Of a stretch of 64,000 nt of DNA, positions 41,519 through 50,448 are shown in pieces. The stretch is from Sphingobacteriales bacterium. GTDB taxonomy: Bacteria > Bacteroidota > Bacteroidia > Chitinophagales > UBA2359. The stretch lies in assembly GCA_016711295.1 (NCBI GenBank), contig JADJTE010000004.1:155263-219262 (forward strand), read 5' to 3'. A program made the position numbers and the translations under genes. The notes under the pieces were generated by a model. It worked only from the letters and a program-made list of their open reading frames with translations, was not told the DNA's origin and did not search any database. The number at the start of each line of letters is the position of its first letter. Within the stretch, counting starts at the first letter, position 1.

Positions 41519-41741
41519 TTGGACTTTGGACAGAGTTTAATTTATTTTTCAGTATATGTATTGATTCTATGCAATAATTTATTGAGATTATGGTGCAAAA
41601 AGGCAAAATTAACACAAATTTAATTTATTTTCGATACATAAACGATTGATTTTTCGTTATTTATGTATTTTTTTACTAATTAATTTTTTGTTCAAATGAC
41701 TTTTTGCACCCAAGTCTTTAAAAAATCTGTCCAAAGTCCAA
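41519..41741. repeat. 16-bp inverted repeat pair enclosing a ~120-bp dispersed repeat
   Basis: 41519-41534 (TTGGACTTTGGACAGA) and 41726-41741 are perfect inverted copies 191 bases apart. Between them, 41592-41710 has its own inverted ends (GGTGCAAAAAG ... CTTTTTGCACC) and is homologous to 17409-17530 and 21707-21823. No target duplication is evident. It occupies the gap between two converging genes. Confidence 0.55.
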
Positions 41742-41813
41742 TCGACATCTACTCCTTATTTTATTCCCCATAAATAGCGCAAGCGTGCCTCCGTCTGAAT
41801 TATGGGGTGAAAC

Positions 41814-43904
41814 TTATAGTTTGCGATATTCGTAAGTTTCTTTGCTTTGCCCCGCACGAGCAACTTCTAATTTTTCGCCGTTAGATAGTCGTATATCTTT
41901 TACTCGCGGATTCTCGATAGGAAAACCCGATACAAACATATTGTCGGTTTGTGCCGATTTGTCGATTAAAATATGGCTGCATCGCGCACCCGCTCTAAAC
42001 TTGACCGTGCCTACTACTTGTTGCTCGGCGATATAAGGCACTAAATAGCGGTTTAGGACGCCTGTCGGTAGGGGATAGCTGCGAGCTTTTTGGGTTTGTA
42101 GGGGTGTGATGCGCGAAAAAACTACTTCGCTGCCCCTGCAAAAGCGGGGTTTTTTGATAAGTCCTACTATATACCACAATACCAACAGCGCGGAGAGAGT
42201 GGCTATAATCAGCCAACCGCATTTGGCCCAAAAAGGTGCATCGGTAATTTCGACTGATACCGTGAGGTTATTTTTGCTGCCAATTTGGATATTGGGATTG
42301 CGCGATTTGAGCTGCAAGCCAATATCTGATTTTCCTGTACGTGTGAAACAAGCACACCATGCTCCTTTGGGGCGTATGCGCATCGACCCATCAGGCATAT
42401 TGTCGATGCTTAGGGAGATTCCCTCGGTGCCGCCGCTTTGTTCGATGTAGAGGTCTTTCATTTCGGCTTCGGTGGGCGGTCGTGCTTGCGCGTCGCCTAC
42501 GCTTAGGCGCGGAAAAACGGTGATATAGTCTGCCGCATCCATTGCTAATACCGATGCCGTTATTTTGGTTTTGGAGGCTTCTAAATTGGCTTTTGGAATG
42601 GGGCACGCATCTTTGTGTAAGTTAATAACTTGGCTTTGGAAGTTGAAATAGCCTGCATATTCGGCGGTGACAGATAGAACGATATGATTGCTCGATAGAG
42701 GAATGGTGGTGCTAAATCGACTATTCTTTTCGTCCAAACTCATGGCTTGTTTTTGGTGGTTTGTTTCGTTCATCACCCACAAGCGGCTACCTTGCAATAC
42801 GGGTAGGTCTAAGGGTTGGTCTTTCAAATCGAGTAGCCGCGCTATGACACGCACCTGACGCACTGTATCGCATATTTGTTGTTGGTTGCCGCTTTTTGAT
42901 TTGACGCTTCCTTCTATATCTACTACTAATTTGGCAGCTACTTCGGGCAATATTTTTACTTTTGAGGGGTCGGGTAGCCCGGTAAAATCGATGTCGATAG
43001 CTCCTTTTGGTATGATGGCATTGGCAGTTTTATCGGCAGATATATGCGTTATCAAGCCCGTCATTTGGTAGTTGGCATTGGCTTTTTGGGCGGTATAGGT
43101 ATCTTCAATCCATAAATTTTTGCCGCTGCTGGTGGCATTTTTGACGGTAGGCAAAACGGTATTTTTTCGTGCTTCTTGCTCCAAAACGATGATTTTTTTG
43201 AGCGGTAGAGGGGTGTTGATTTGTAGCTTGGTGCCTACGGGTTTGAAGGGCACGCCTCCGCCCGAAAGCGTCATTACGGTAGCACCGATGTTCTCCATCG
43301 TTTTGATGATTTGGGTAAAATTGCCGTCGGTGCGTTGGGTTTGTTGTGGGGTTTGGGTTTGGCTAAAATATTGGTCTAAGGGCGTATTGGCAGCACTAAC
43401 ATTGAGAAATATAATTCGCGAGCCTGTTTGCTCTACAAAACTGCGGAGGTCGTTGGTATATTTGGCAATAAATTGTTTGTCGGTAATCATACCATCTGAC
43501 AGAATGAGCAGCCATTTATCTTTGCGGGAGCTTTGGCTCAGTTTGTTTTTGGCATTGATAACCGCCTCGAAAGGCGTGGCTTTGGCCTTGCAGTCATATA
43601 CGGTATTAATATTTTTGATGGTGTTGTGTTTATCATTTAGGTTCATAAAATGTCCATTGGGAGAGTCCATTTTATAGACATACAATTCGTCTTGGGAGTG
43701 TAGCAAGCCGACCATCACTTGTAGCGCGTAGTTGATACCGTCGCACTGCCCTGCATCGCGCATACTACCCGAATTGTCATATACTACTGCTACGGCGCGG
43801 TTTTGGGCAGCCAAAAACGGTGCGAGAAAGGCAGAGAAAAATAGCGCGAAACAAAGAGATGCCGCCCAGCGGCACAATGCAGTATAAAAATTGGAGTTAG
43901 GCAT
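41814..43904 (-). CDS. Membrane-anchored VWA-domain protein
   Basis: 696 residues from ATG 43904, chosen because it begins the signal peptide (MPNSNFYTALCRWAASLCFALFFSAFLAPFLAAQ); in-frame sequence upstream lacks such features. The VWA domain starts AVAVVYDNSGSMRD (MIDAS DxSxS) and includes WLLILSDGMITD. A long beta-rich region follows (KAMSLDEKNSRFSTTIPLSSNHIVLSV). One helix near residue 605 (CGWLIIATLSALLVLWYIVGLI) precedes a ~75-residue cytoplasmic end with an FHA- or SH3-like beta character (VGTVKFRAGARCSHILID). The role is unknown; metal-dependent protein binding in the periplasm with signalling across the inner membrane is plausible. Confidence 0.7.
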   Translation of the reverse strand: MPNSNFYTALCRWAASLCFALFFSAFLAPFLAAQNRAVAVVYDNSGSMRDAGQCDGINYALQVMVGLLHSQDELYVYKMDSPNGHFMNLNDKHNTIKNINTVYDCKAKATPFEAVINAKNKLSQSSRKDKWLLILSDGMITDKQFIAKYTNDLRSFVEQTGSRIIFLNVSAANTPLDQYFSQTQTPQQTQRTDGNFTQIIKTMENIGATVMTLSGGGVPFKPVGTKLQINTPLPLKKIIVLEQEARKNTVLPTVKNATSSGKNLWIEDTYTAQKANANYQMTGLITHISADKTANAIIPKGAIDIDFTGLPDPSKVKILPEVAAKLVVDIEGSVKSKSGNQQQICDTVRQVRVIARLLDLKDQPLDLPVLQGSRLWVMNETNHQKQAMSLDEKNSRFSTTIPLSSNHIVLSVTAEYAGYFNFQSQVINLHKDACPIPKANLEASKTKITASVLAMDAADYITVFPRLSVGDAQARPPTEAEMKDLYIEQSGGTEGISLSIDNMPDGSMRIRPKGAWCACFTRTGKSDIGLQLKSRNPNIQIGSKNNLTVSVEITDAPFWAKCGWLIIATLSALLVLWYIVGLIKKPRFCRGSEVVFSRITPLQTQKARSYPLPTGVLNRYLVPYIAEQQVVGTVKFRAGARCSHILIDKSAQTDNMFVSGFPIENPRVKDIRLSNGEKLEVARAGQSKETYEYRKL

Positions 43905-44181
43905 GGTAGAACTGAAATGGAGGCTATTGTCTATATTTTCGGTCGTTTTAGCTATTATTAACAATCGAACCTTTTGCTTTGTCGTATGGCATTTGCCTAC
44001 GATTTTGAAGCCCAAATATAGCGGTATTTTGGCAAAATTGCTTTGTATAGCTGCGCTTTTTATTGTTATTACTCAAAATGAACAGGGCGCAAACCACCGA
44101 TAGATTTACCTTAGTTACCTTTGGTGGGCAATAAACAGCGATTTAAGGCACAGAAGTAAACCAAGTATGGCTAATATGCTG

Positions 44182-44189
44182 TACCTTTG
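44182..44189 (+). promoter_or_regulatory. tatA -7 promoter box
   Basis: TACCTTTG, matching TAnnTTTG, 30 bases before ATG 44220. Confidence 0.5.
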
Positions 44190-44219
44190 CGGTGTTATTC
44201 ATCATTTAACACCCCAACC

Positions 44220-44414
44220 ATGAATACTTTATTGTTTTCGATGCCCGGCGGCGGCGAGATCATTATTCTTTTATTCGTCGTCTTGCTGTTGTTTGGCGGC
44301 AGAAAAATACCCGAATTAGCACGCGGTCTGGGACGCGGTATTCGCGAGTTTAACGATGCTAAGTCATCTATACAGCGCGAGTTAGAAGAAGGCGTGGAGG
44401 ATAAGAAAAAATAA
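44220..44414 (+). CDS. tatA: Sec-independent protein translocase TatA/TatE
   Basis: 64 residues, intact. One N-terminal membrane helix preceded by the polar Glu of GGGEIIILLFVVLLLFGGRKIPELARGLGRGIREFNDA, the conserved hinge FGxxKxPELxxxxG and amphipathic helix of TatA. It ends in a charged tail (EEGVEDKKK). TatA oligomers form the pore exporting folded proteins. ATG 44220 matches the family start. tatC is not in the window. A short-class MITE follows at 44525. Confidence 0.9.
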   Translation: MNTLLFSMPGGGEIIILLFVVLLLFGGRKIPELARGLGRGIREFNDAKSSIQRELEEGVEDKKK

Positions 44415-44524
44415 ATATTTTGCTCTTTACTACCGAAGTACCCTTTGTACAATAGGACGAGGGTTGTCGCGTTACGCCAGAAATAATAGGCAAGTATAGT
44501 ATGCGGGAGTCTTCTTATAATTTC

Positions 44525-44637
44525 GTAACTATTTAGACTTGTAGGAGGAACTAATCGAATATGCAGCGATGTCGGGCATTATGAGGTAAGTATTGCTCAT
44601 TACCCCATACCCAAAACCCTATACCCTAAATAGTTAC
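44525..44637. mobile_element. Short-class MITE (113 bp), 8-bp target duplication ATAATTTC
   Basis: Perfect inverted ends GTAACTATTTAG and CTAAATAGTTAC, flanked by ATAATTTC at 44517-44524 and 44638-44645. The interior lacks ~10 bases near GGAGGAACTAATCG compared with other copies. It ends 19 bases before the fabG start, so it forms most of the fabG leader. Confidence 0.92.
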
Positions 44638-44656
44638 ATAATTTCATACACTACAC

Positions 44657-45409
44657 ATGTTGTTAGCCCATAAAACCGCCCTTGTCACGGGCGGCACGCG
44701 CGGCATTGGTCGCGCTATCGTTGCCCGATTTGCTGCCGAAGGCGCATCGGTGGCGTTTAGCTATGTGTCCGAATCGTCGGCAGATTTAGCCCGCGATTTA
44801 TGCGCACAACTCACCGCGCAATACGATGTGACTATCAGAGCGTTTCGCGCTGACGGGTCGCGCTATGACGAAGCCGAAAATTTGGTGCGTCGGGTAGGTG
44901 ATGAGATGGGCGGCATACATATCTTGGTCAATAATGCGGGCATTACTCGCGACAATCTTTTGCTGCGCCTCAGCGAAGCCCAATGGGACGAAGTATTGGA
45001 CAACAATCTGAAATCGGTATTTCACCTCTGCAAGCACAGTTCGCGCTATATGCTCAAACAGCGGCAAGGCAGTATCATTAACATAGGCAGTATTATTGGT
45101 TTGCGCGGCAACGCGGGACAAGCTAACTATGCCGCATCGAAAGCGGGCATGATAGGATTTAGCAAATCGGTAGCCCAAGAATTGGGGTCGCGCAATATTC
45201 GTTGCAATGTCATTTCGCCCGGTTTTATTGATACCGAAATGACCCAAGCCCTGCCCGAAGCTACCCGCACCGAATACAGCAATGGTATTCCGCTCAAACG
45301 ATTTGGGACGGGCGACGAAGTGGCGCAGGTTGCCTTGTTTTTAGCCTCCGACCTGTCCGCCTACGTCACAGGGCAAACCATTAGTGTTTGTGGGGGCTTG
45401 TATAGATAG
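44657..45409 (+). CDS. fabG: 3-oxoacyl-[acyl-carrier-protein] reductase
   Basis: 250 residues, intact. Classical SDR with TGGTRGIGRA (NADPH binding), ILVNNAGITRDNLL, the active-site Ser in INIGSIIGLRGNAGQ, the catalytic YAASKAG (Tyr-x3-Lys), NVISPGFIDTEMT and YVTGQTISVCGGL. These match FabG, which reduces 3-oxoacyl-ACP in fatty-acid elongation. No other fab gene is adjacent, so a related acetoacetyl-CoA reductase role cannot be excluded. The start is preceded by a MITE, and no ribosome-binding site or promoter box of its own is obvious. Confidence 0.88.
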   Translation: MLLAHKTALVTGGTRGIGRAIVARFAAEGASVAFSYVSESSADLARDLCAQLTAQYDVTIRAFRADGSRYDEAENLVRRVGDEMGGIHILVNNAGITRDNLLLRLSEAQWDEVLDNNLKSVFHLCKHSSRYMLKQRQGSIINIGSIIGLRGNAGQANYAASKAGMIGFSKSVAQELGSRNIRCNVISPGFIDTEMTQALPEATRTEYSNGIPLKRFGTGDEVAQVALFLASDLSAYVTGQTISVCGGLYR

Positions 45410-45446
45410 CTTTTATTAGACCCAAGACCTTTTTCTACGCTACACC

Positions 45447-46250
45447 TTACTGCCTTTTATACTTATTGCCTACATTAAATGGCATTTCTAAGGCGGTATT
45501 ATGAGGGGTTACGCTCGAAAAAAGCACCTCGGCATTATAGCTACCTTTGGGCGATTGTACAGCTATATTGCGTTGGTGTGCAAAGGCGCGGTCACCGACG
45601 GGTTGATAATTGTTCAGTATGATGTCGAGTTGTTGCGCTGTTTGCGCGTCGTGGAGCGATATTTTAGCAGCGGTAAAATCGTTTCGGTTTAGTTCGATGG
45701 TTTCGTGCAGGTTTTCGCGGTCGGTCATCAGCACAAAGGCGTTCGGCAGCGTATCGGTATGCGTGGGTGTATCGGGCGTTAGCAAGCGTCCGCCCGACAT
45801 GATGCGTTGCAGGGTATTAAAATCTATCGGGTAGCCGATAAGTTGGCGCAAATATTGTATCGAGTGCGCGTGGTATTGCTTGTTGAATCTGTCAATGACC
45901 TGCACGGAATCGGGTGTAACAAGGGCACGAGCCACCTCTATTTTGATGCCGATATTGGGATAGACCGACAGCCATATCGCTTCGTTTTTATGCCAACGCA
46001 TATCGGCGGCAAAAGATTGGCTCCGGCTTCCGTCGTTGGCATTAATGTTTAGGGTGGCACTCAACCACTCGGCGGGCAGTTCGTTATCGGCGATTTTGCC
46101 CGACAGCAACTCGGCAGAAGTGGGTAGTGGGGTAGAGGCGGTATCTTTTTTATTGTTTTTGCAAGCCGTAGCACCAAGCACGACTAATAAAAGCCAAAGG
46201 CTGCCATAGTGCCAAATGATAGAGCGGCGTGGGCTGGCGGAAAAGTACAT
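45447..46250 (-). CDS. DUF4292 lipoprotein
   Basis: 267 residues, intact. N-terminus MYFSASPRRSIIWHYGSLWLLLVVLGATACKNNKK has a lipobox-like ending (LGATAC), so it is a predicted lipoprotein. The mature part resembles DUF4292 (LolA/outer-membrane-lipoprotein-like beta fold): WLSATLNINANDGSRSQSFAADMRWHKNEAIWLSVYPNIGIKIEVARALVTPDSVQVIDRFNKQYH and IGYPIDFNTLQRIMSGG. In Bacteroidota it is commonly found near TPR and peptidase genes; a role in envelope lipid or lipoprotein handling is only inferred. Confidence 0.82.
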   Translation of the reverse strand: MYFSASPRRSIIWHYGSLWLLLVVLGATACKNNKKDTASTPLPTSAELLSGKIADNELPAEWLSATLNINANDGSRSQSFAADMRWHKNEAIWLSVYPNIGIKIEVARALVTPDSVQVIDRFNKQYHAHSIQYLRQLIGYPIDFNTLQRIMSGGRLLTPDTPTHTDTLPNAFVLMTDRENLHETIELNRNDFTAAKISLHDAQTAQQLDIILNNYQPVGDRAFAHQRNIAVQSPKGSYNAEVLFSSVTPHNTALEMPFNVGNKYKRQ

Positions 46251-46431
46251 ATATAAGAGTGTTTCGGAGGGTTAGCACAAAAAAGATTAGATGAACAAGC
46301 CGGTTTAGGGCTAATTGTGCGGCATTACAACACAAGGGAGGTAGTGTTAATGCTTGCTTTTACGGTATTTAGACGGATATGTATCTCCACAAGTTTAAGG
46401 CAGTATTAGCAAGGCTATGTATTGTTGCTTT

Positions 46432-46563
46432 GTAACTATTTAGGGTATAGGGTTTTGGGTCTGGGGTAATGAGCAATACTTATCTAATAATGTCTGACTT
46501 CGCTGTATATTCGATTAGAAATAGCGATTCTTGTGGGCTACTCCTACAAGGCTAAATAGTTAC
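46432..46563. mobile_element. Short-class MITE (132 bp, inverted), 8-bp target duplication GTTGCTTT
   Basis: Perfect inverted ends GTAACTATTTAG and CTAAATAGTTAC, flanked by GTTGCTTT at 46424-46431 and 46564-46571. The interior is in reverse orientation to the other four short copies. It lies between the DUF4292 gene and infB. Confidence 0.92.
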
Positions 46564-46786
46564 GTTGCTTTTTATTTGCAATGTCCGCAGCAGGTGGCTT
46601 TTCCTTGTGCTTTCTCAAAACATACCTGCCTTCCGTGTCTATTTTGCTTGTGGGATAAGAGGATTGGACGTTTTTGGCAAAAGCGCGGCTGAATATGGAT
46701 ACAAAGGTAAGGCGAAAAGTGCTATGGTAGCTGTTTTGCCCTTTGTTTTTGGCTATATTGAGCCATGAGCGTTGCTAAAGCGATTT

Positions 46787-46826
46787 CATCGGCGACTACC
46801 TCTCTGCTGAAAGGTGGTTGCCGATG
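46787..46826 (-). terminator. Likely terminator of the rimP-nusA-infB operon
   Basis: 46787-46801 and 46812-46826 form a 15-bp stem with two mismatches (CATCGGC...GCCGATG) and a 10-nt loop, about 45 bases after the infB stop. No strong T-run is present. Confidence 0.5.
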
Positions 46827-46872
46827 AAGTATATTTTAGGCGATATGGCAGTATTAGAAATGCGGTGTATGC

Positions 46873-49800
46873 TTAGGTCAATTTGCGTTTGATTTCGATT
46901 TCTTCATACCCTTCTATATAGTCACCTTCTTTGATGTCGCTGAAATTGCGGAGCGAGATACCACATTCGTAGCCCGAAGCTACTTCTTTTACGTCGTCCT
47001 TGAAGCGTTTGAGCGAATCGATGCTACCCGTATAGATTACTACCCCGTCGCGCACTAAGCGCACTTTGGTATCGCGGAATACTTTGCCTTCTTGTACGTA
47101 GCAACCTGCCACCGTACCGACTTTGGTAATTTTGAATACATCGCGCACTTCGATATTGCAGGCAAATTTTTCTTCGATAGTAGGTTCGAGCAAGCCTTCC
47201 ATAGCCGATTTGACCTCTTCGATGGCATCGTAGATGATAGAGTATAGGCGGATATCGATATTTTCTTGTTCGGCTTGGCGGCGGGCTTGGGGGCTGGGTC
47301 GTACTTGAAAACCGATGATAATAGCATCGGACGCGCTGGCGAGCAGTACGTCGCTTTCGGTAATAGCACCTACTGAACGGTGAATGATACGCACTTGTAC
47401 CTCGTCGCGCGAGAGTTTGAGCAAGGAATCGGATAAGGCTTCGACCGAGCCGTCGACATCGCCTTTGATGATGAGGTTGAGTTCTTTGAAATTGCCCAAA
47501 GCCAAGCGGCGGCCAATTTCTTCGAGGGTGATATGTTTTTTGGTGCGTTGTTGTTGTTCGCGCAGCAATTGTTCGCGTTTGAGGGCAACGTTGCGGGCAT
47601 CTTGTTCGCTTTCGGCGATGCGCACTTTATCGCCTGCTTGGGGCGCGCCGTTCAGACCCAATACCATCACTGATTGTGAGGGTCCTGCGGCTTTTATTTT
47701 GGTGCCGCGCTCGTTGAACATTGCCTTTACTTTACCGTAATATTGCCCTGCAAGTATGGGGTCGCCTATACGTATAGTGCCGCTTTGTACTAATACGGTT
47801 GATACATAGCCTTTTCCTTTGTCGAGTGATGCCTCGATGATAGTACCTACGCCGCGTTTATTGGGATTGGCTTTTAGTTCGAGTATTTCGGCTTGCAGCA
47901 ATATTTTTTCGAGCAACAAATCGATATTGATGCCTTTTTTCGCTGAGATTTCTTGCGATTGGTATTCGCCGCCCCAGTCCTCGACTAATAAGTTCATTTG
48001 TGCCAATTGTTCTTTGACGCGCTCTGGATTGGCACCGGGTTTGTCTATTTTGTTGATAGCAAATACGATAGGCACATTGGCTGCTTGGGCGTGGCTGATA
48101 GCTTCTTTGGTTCGTTCCATGATGCTATCGTCGGCAGCAATGACAATAACAGCGATGTCGGTTACTTTGGCACCACGCGCACGCATAGCGGTAAAGGCTT
48201 CATGTCCGGGGGTATCTAAGAATGTGATTTCGCGTCCGTCGGCGAGCTCTACCGAGTAAGCTCCGATGTGCTGGGTGATACCGCCTACTTCGCCCGCCAC
48301 AACATTGGCGTTACGGATATAGTCGAGTAGCGATGTTTTACCGTGGTCGACGTGTCCCATGATAGTAACGATGGGTGGTCGTGGTAAGAGGTCTTCGGGA
48401 GCGTCGGGTATTTCGGCATTGGCTTCGTCTTGTTCGGTGGCACTCACAAATTCGATGTCAAAGCCAAATTCGTTGGCTACTACTTCGATGAGTTCGGCAT
48501 CTAAGCGGTAGTTGATAGTAACCATCATGCCGAGGTTGAAGCAAGTGGTGATGACTTCGGTTGCCGAAACATCCATTAGTTTAGCGAGTTCGCTAACTGA
48601 GATGAACTCGGTTACTTGTAGTGTTTTGCCGTCTTCGATGTCTTCGGCGCGTCGTTCGGCGTGTTGTTCGCGTTTGAGTTTTCGGTTTTTAGACCGGTCG
48701 TTTTTGCCTTTGGTTGTACCTGCCATGCGTGCCATTGTAGCCCGCATTTGTTCTTGTATTTGTTTTTCAGTAACGAGTGTAGGTTGGCCTGTGGCGGGTT
48801 GTTGTTGTTTGTTGTCGTTTCGGTCGTTGTTGCGTCTGCGCGGTTGGTCTTTTCCCGTATTTCGGTTATTGTTGTTATTATTATTGTTGCCACTGCTTGC
48901 ATTTCTGTTGTTATTATTATTGTTATTTTGATTGCGTCCGCCACCGCTACCGCCACTACTGCCTTGGGCATTGGGTTTGCGGTCTTTATCTCGGTTATTT
49001 TGGTCGGTTCGGTTATTGTTGTTGTTGTTATCTCGGTTATTTTGGTCGGTTCGGTTATTGTTATTATTGCGGTTGCGGTCATTCCGATTGTCTCCGCGCC
49101 CGCTTTTTCCGTCTACTGATACAGTTTTGGCAGAGTCTTCGAGGGCAACCTTTTTATCTTTGACGATACGTTTGCGTTTTTCCGTGCGTTTTTTGCCGTC
49201 TTTTTCTGTTCCTTGGGTAGGCAGTTCTATTTTACCCAATACAGTGAGTCCGTCTAATTTGCGGGCTTCGATTTTTGATACTTCTTTTTCGGGGTCAATG
49301 GTGCCTGCTGATTGATCTTTGTTGATAACTTGGGGCGTTCTTATGTCTATGCGTTTTTCGTTTTTATCGCTGGGAGCAGGAGGGCTTAAGATGTGTATTG
49401 GTGGGGGTATTATTAGACAGGCGTTCTTGTCTTTCGCGTTCTTTTTTAGCTTTCTTGCGTTTTTTCTCTTTTTCTTTTTGTGTTGTTTTTAATTTATCTT
49501 TTTCTTCTTGTTTTAGTTTGTCGAGGTCTATTTTGTCTACTACTTTTAGATTACCCAAGCGCGTAATTTCGGATTCGGGTTTTGTATTTTCTTTGTTCGT
49601 TTGTTCGGTTTGAGGGTTGTTGTCATTGGGGGCTTTATCTCTGTCGGGTGGTACGGGTTCTTGTTCGGGTTGGGTTATTGTTATTGGGGTTTCTTTTTGG
49701 GGGGCGGGGGGAGTTGTGTCTTCTTGGCTTGTTTTTTTATCGTCAGTGGTGTTTGAGTCTGTTTCGGCTTGTTGTTGCTGTTTGTCATTGGCAGGCACTA

Positions 49801-50209
49801 CGTGTTGTGGGGCATCTTGGCTGGGTTTGAGGTCGGGTTGTGGCGTATCGATTATAGGTTTTAAGGCAGTTTCTTTGAAAATGGGTGTAATTTCTTTGAT
49901 AATGGGCGTAGTTTCCTTGACCGGTATCGTTTCTTTTACGATAACCGGCGATGTTTTGATGGTGGTGACCTCGTGTTCTTCGTCTTTTTTATCTTTGGTA
50001 GGACGTAGGTTGATTTGGTCGGCTCTTTCTCTTAGGTTCTTTTCGGCACGGAAATCTTTTAATAGTATCGAATACATCCGTCCGTCAATTTGGTATTAGA
50101 CGGTTCTCCACCTCAAAACCGCGTTTTTGAGGTGTTCGACAATGGTTTCGATGCCTATATTTATTTCGAGGGCTGCCTTGGCGAGTCTTACTCCTTTGTT
50201 ATCACTCAT
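46873..50209 (-). CDS. infB: Translation initiation factor IF-2
   Basis: The N-terminus from ATG 50209 is MSDNKGVRLAKAALEINIGIETIVEHLKN, the typical IF2_N of Bacteroidota. A long charged linker follows, then an unusual Asn/Arg tract near 48850-49100 (DRNRNNNNNRTDQNN repeats), then a second IF2_N (VTEFISVSELAKLMDVSATEVITTCFNLG). The G domain has GHVDHGKT (G1), GGITQH (G2), DTPGHEAF (G3), NKIDKP (G4) and SAKKG (G5); domains II-IV end with EEIEIKRKL. It delivers initiator tRNA to the ribosome. Frame changes occur near 50100 (at least two) and near 49395 (a CCCCC run). Last gene of the rimP-nusA-infB operon, separated from nusA by 239 bases. Confidence 0.92.
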
Positions 50210-50448
50210 GTAGGGATATATGCTGTTTAAAAAATGGCGTATGGTTCTATGGAATGGAAAAGCGAAATATGGTGTATATGATAGTTGTGTTTGGCAACCA
50301 GAGCATACGTAGATAATAATGAGCAATAAGGCGCGGCGTTGCGGCGTTACGCGTAGCTAATTAGCATAGCGGGCTGCGCAAGGTTGATGGGATTATTTTA
50401 TCATTTACATAAATTGATATTTCATGTTTTGGGTTATTATTGCTTGGT

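Noticed and set aside
30017..43904. PP2C phosphatase and VWA protein as one signalling or defence module
   Set aside because: They are 11 kb apart with unrelated housekeeping genes between them and no kinase nearby.
48600..49315. Long open frames on the plus strand opposite infB (Leu/Val-rich, membrane-like)
   Set aside because: They are complements of the Asn/Arg-rich linker of IF-2; the hydrophobic look comes from anti-sense Asn codons (GTT/ATT).
49398..50099. Open frames on the plus strand opposite the IF-2 N-terminal linker
   Set aside because: Shadow of the Lys/Glu/Thr/Pro-rich linker; no start context and no recognisable domain.
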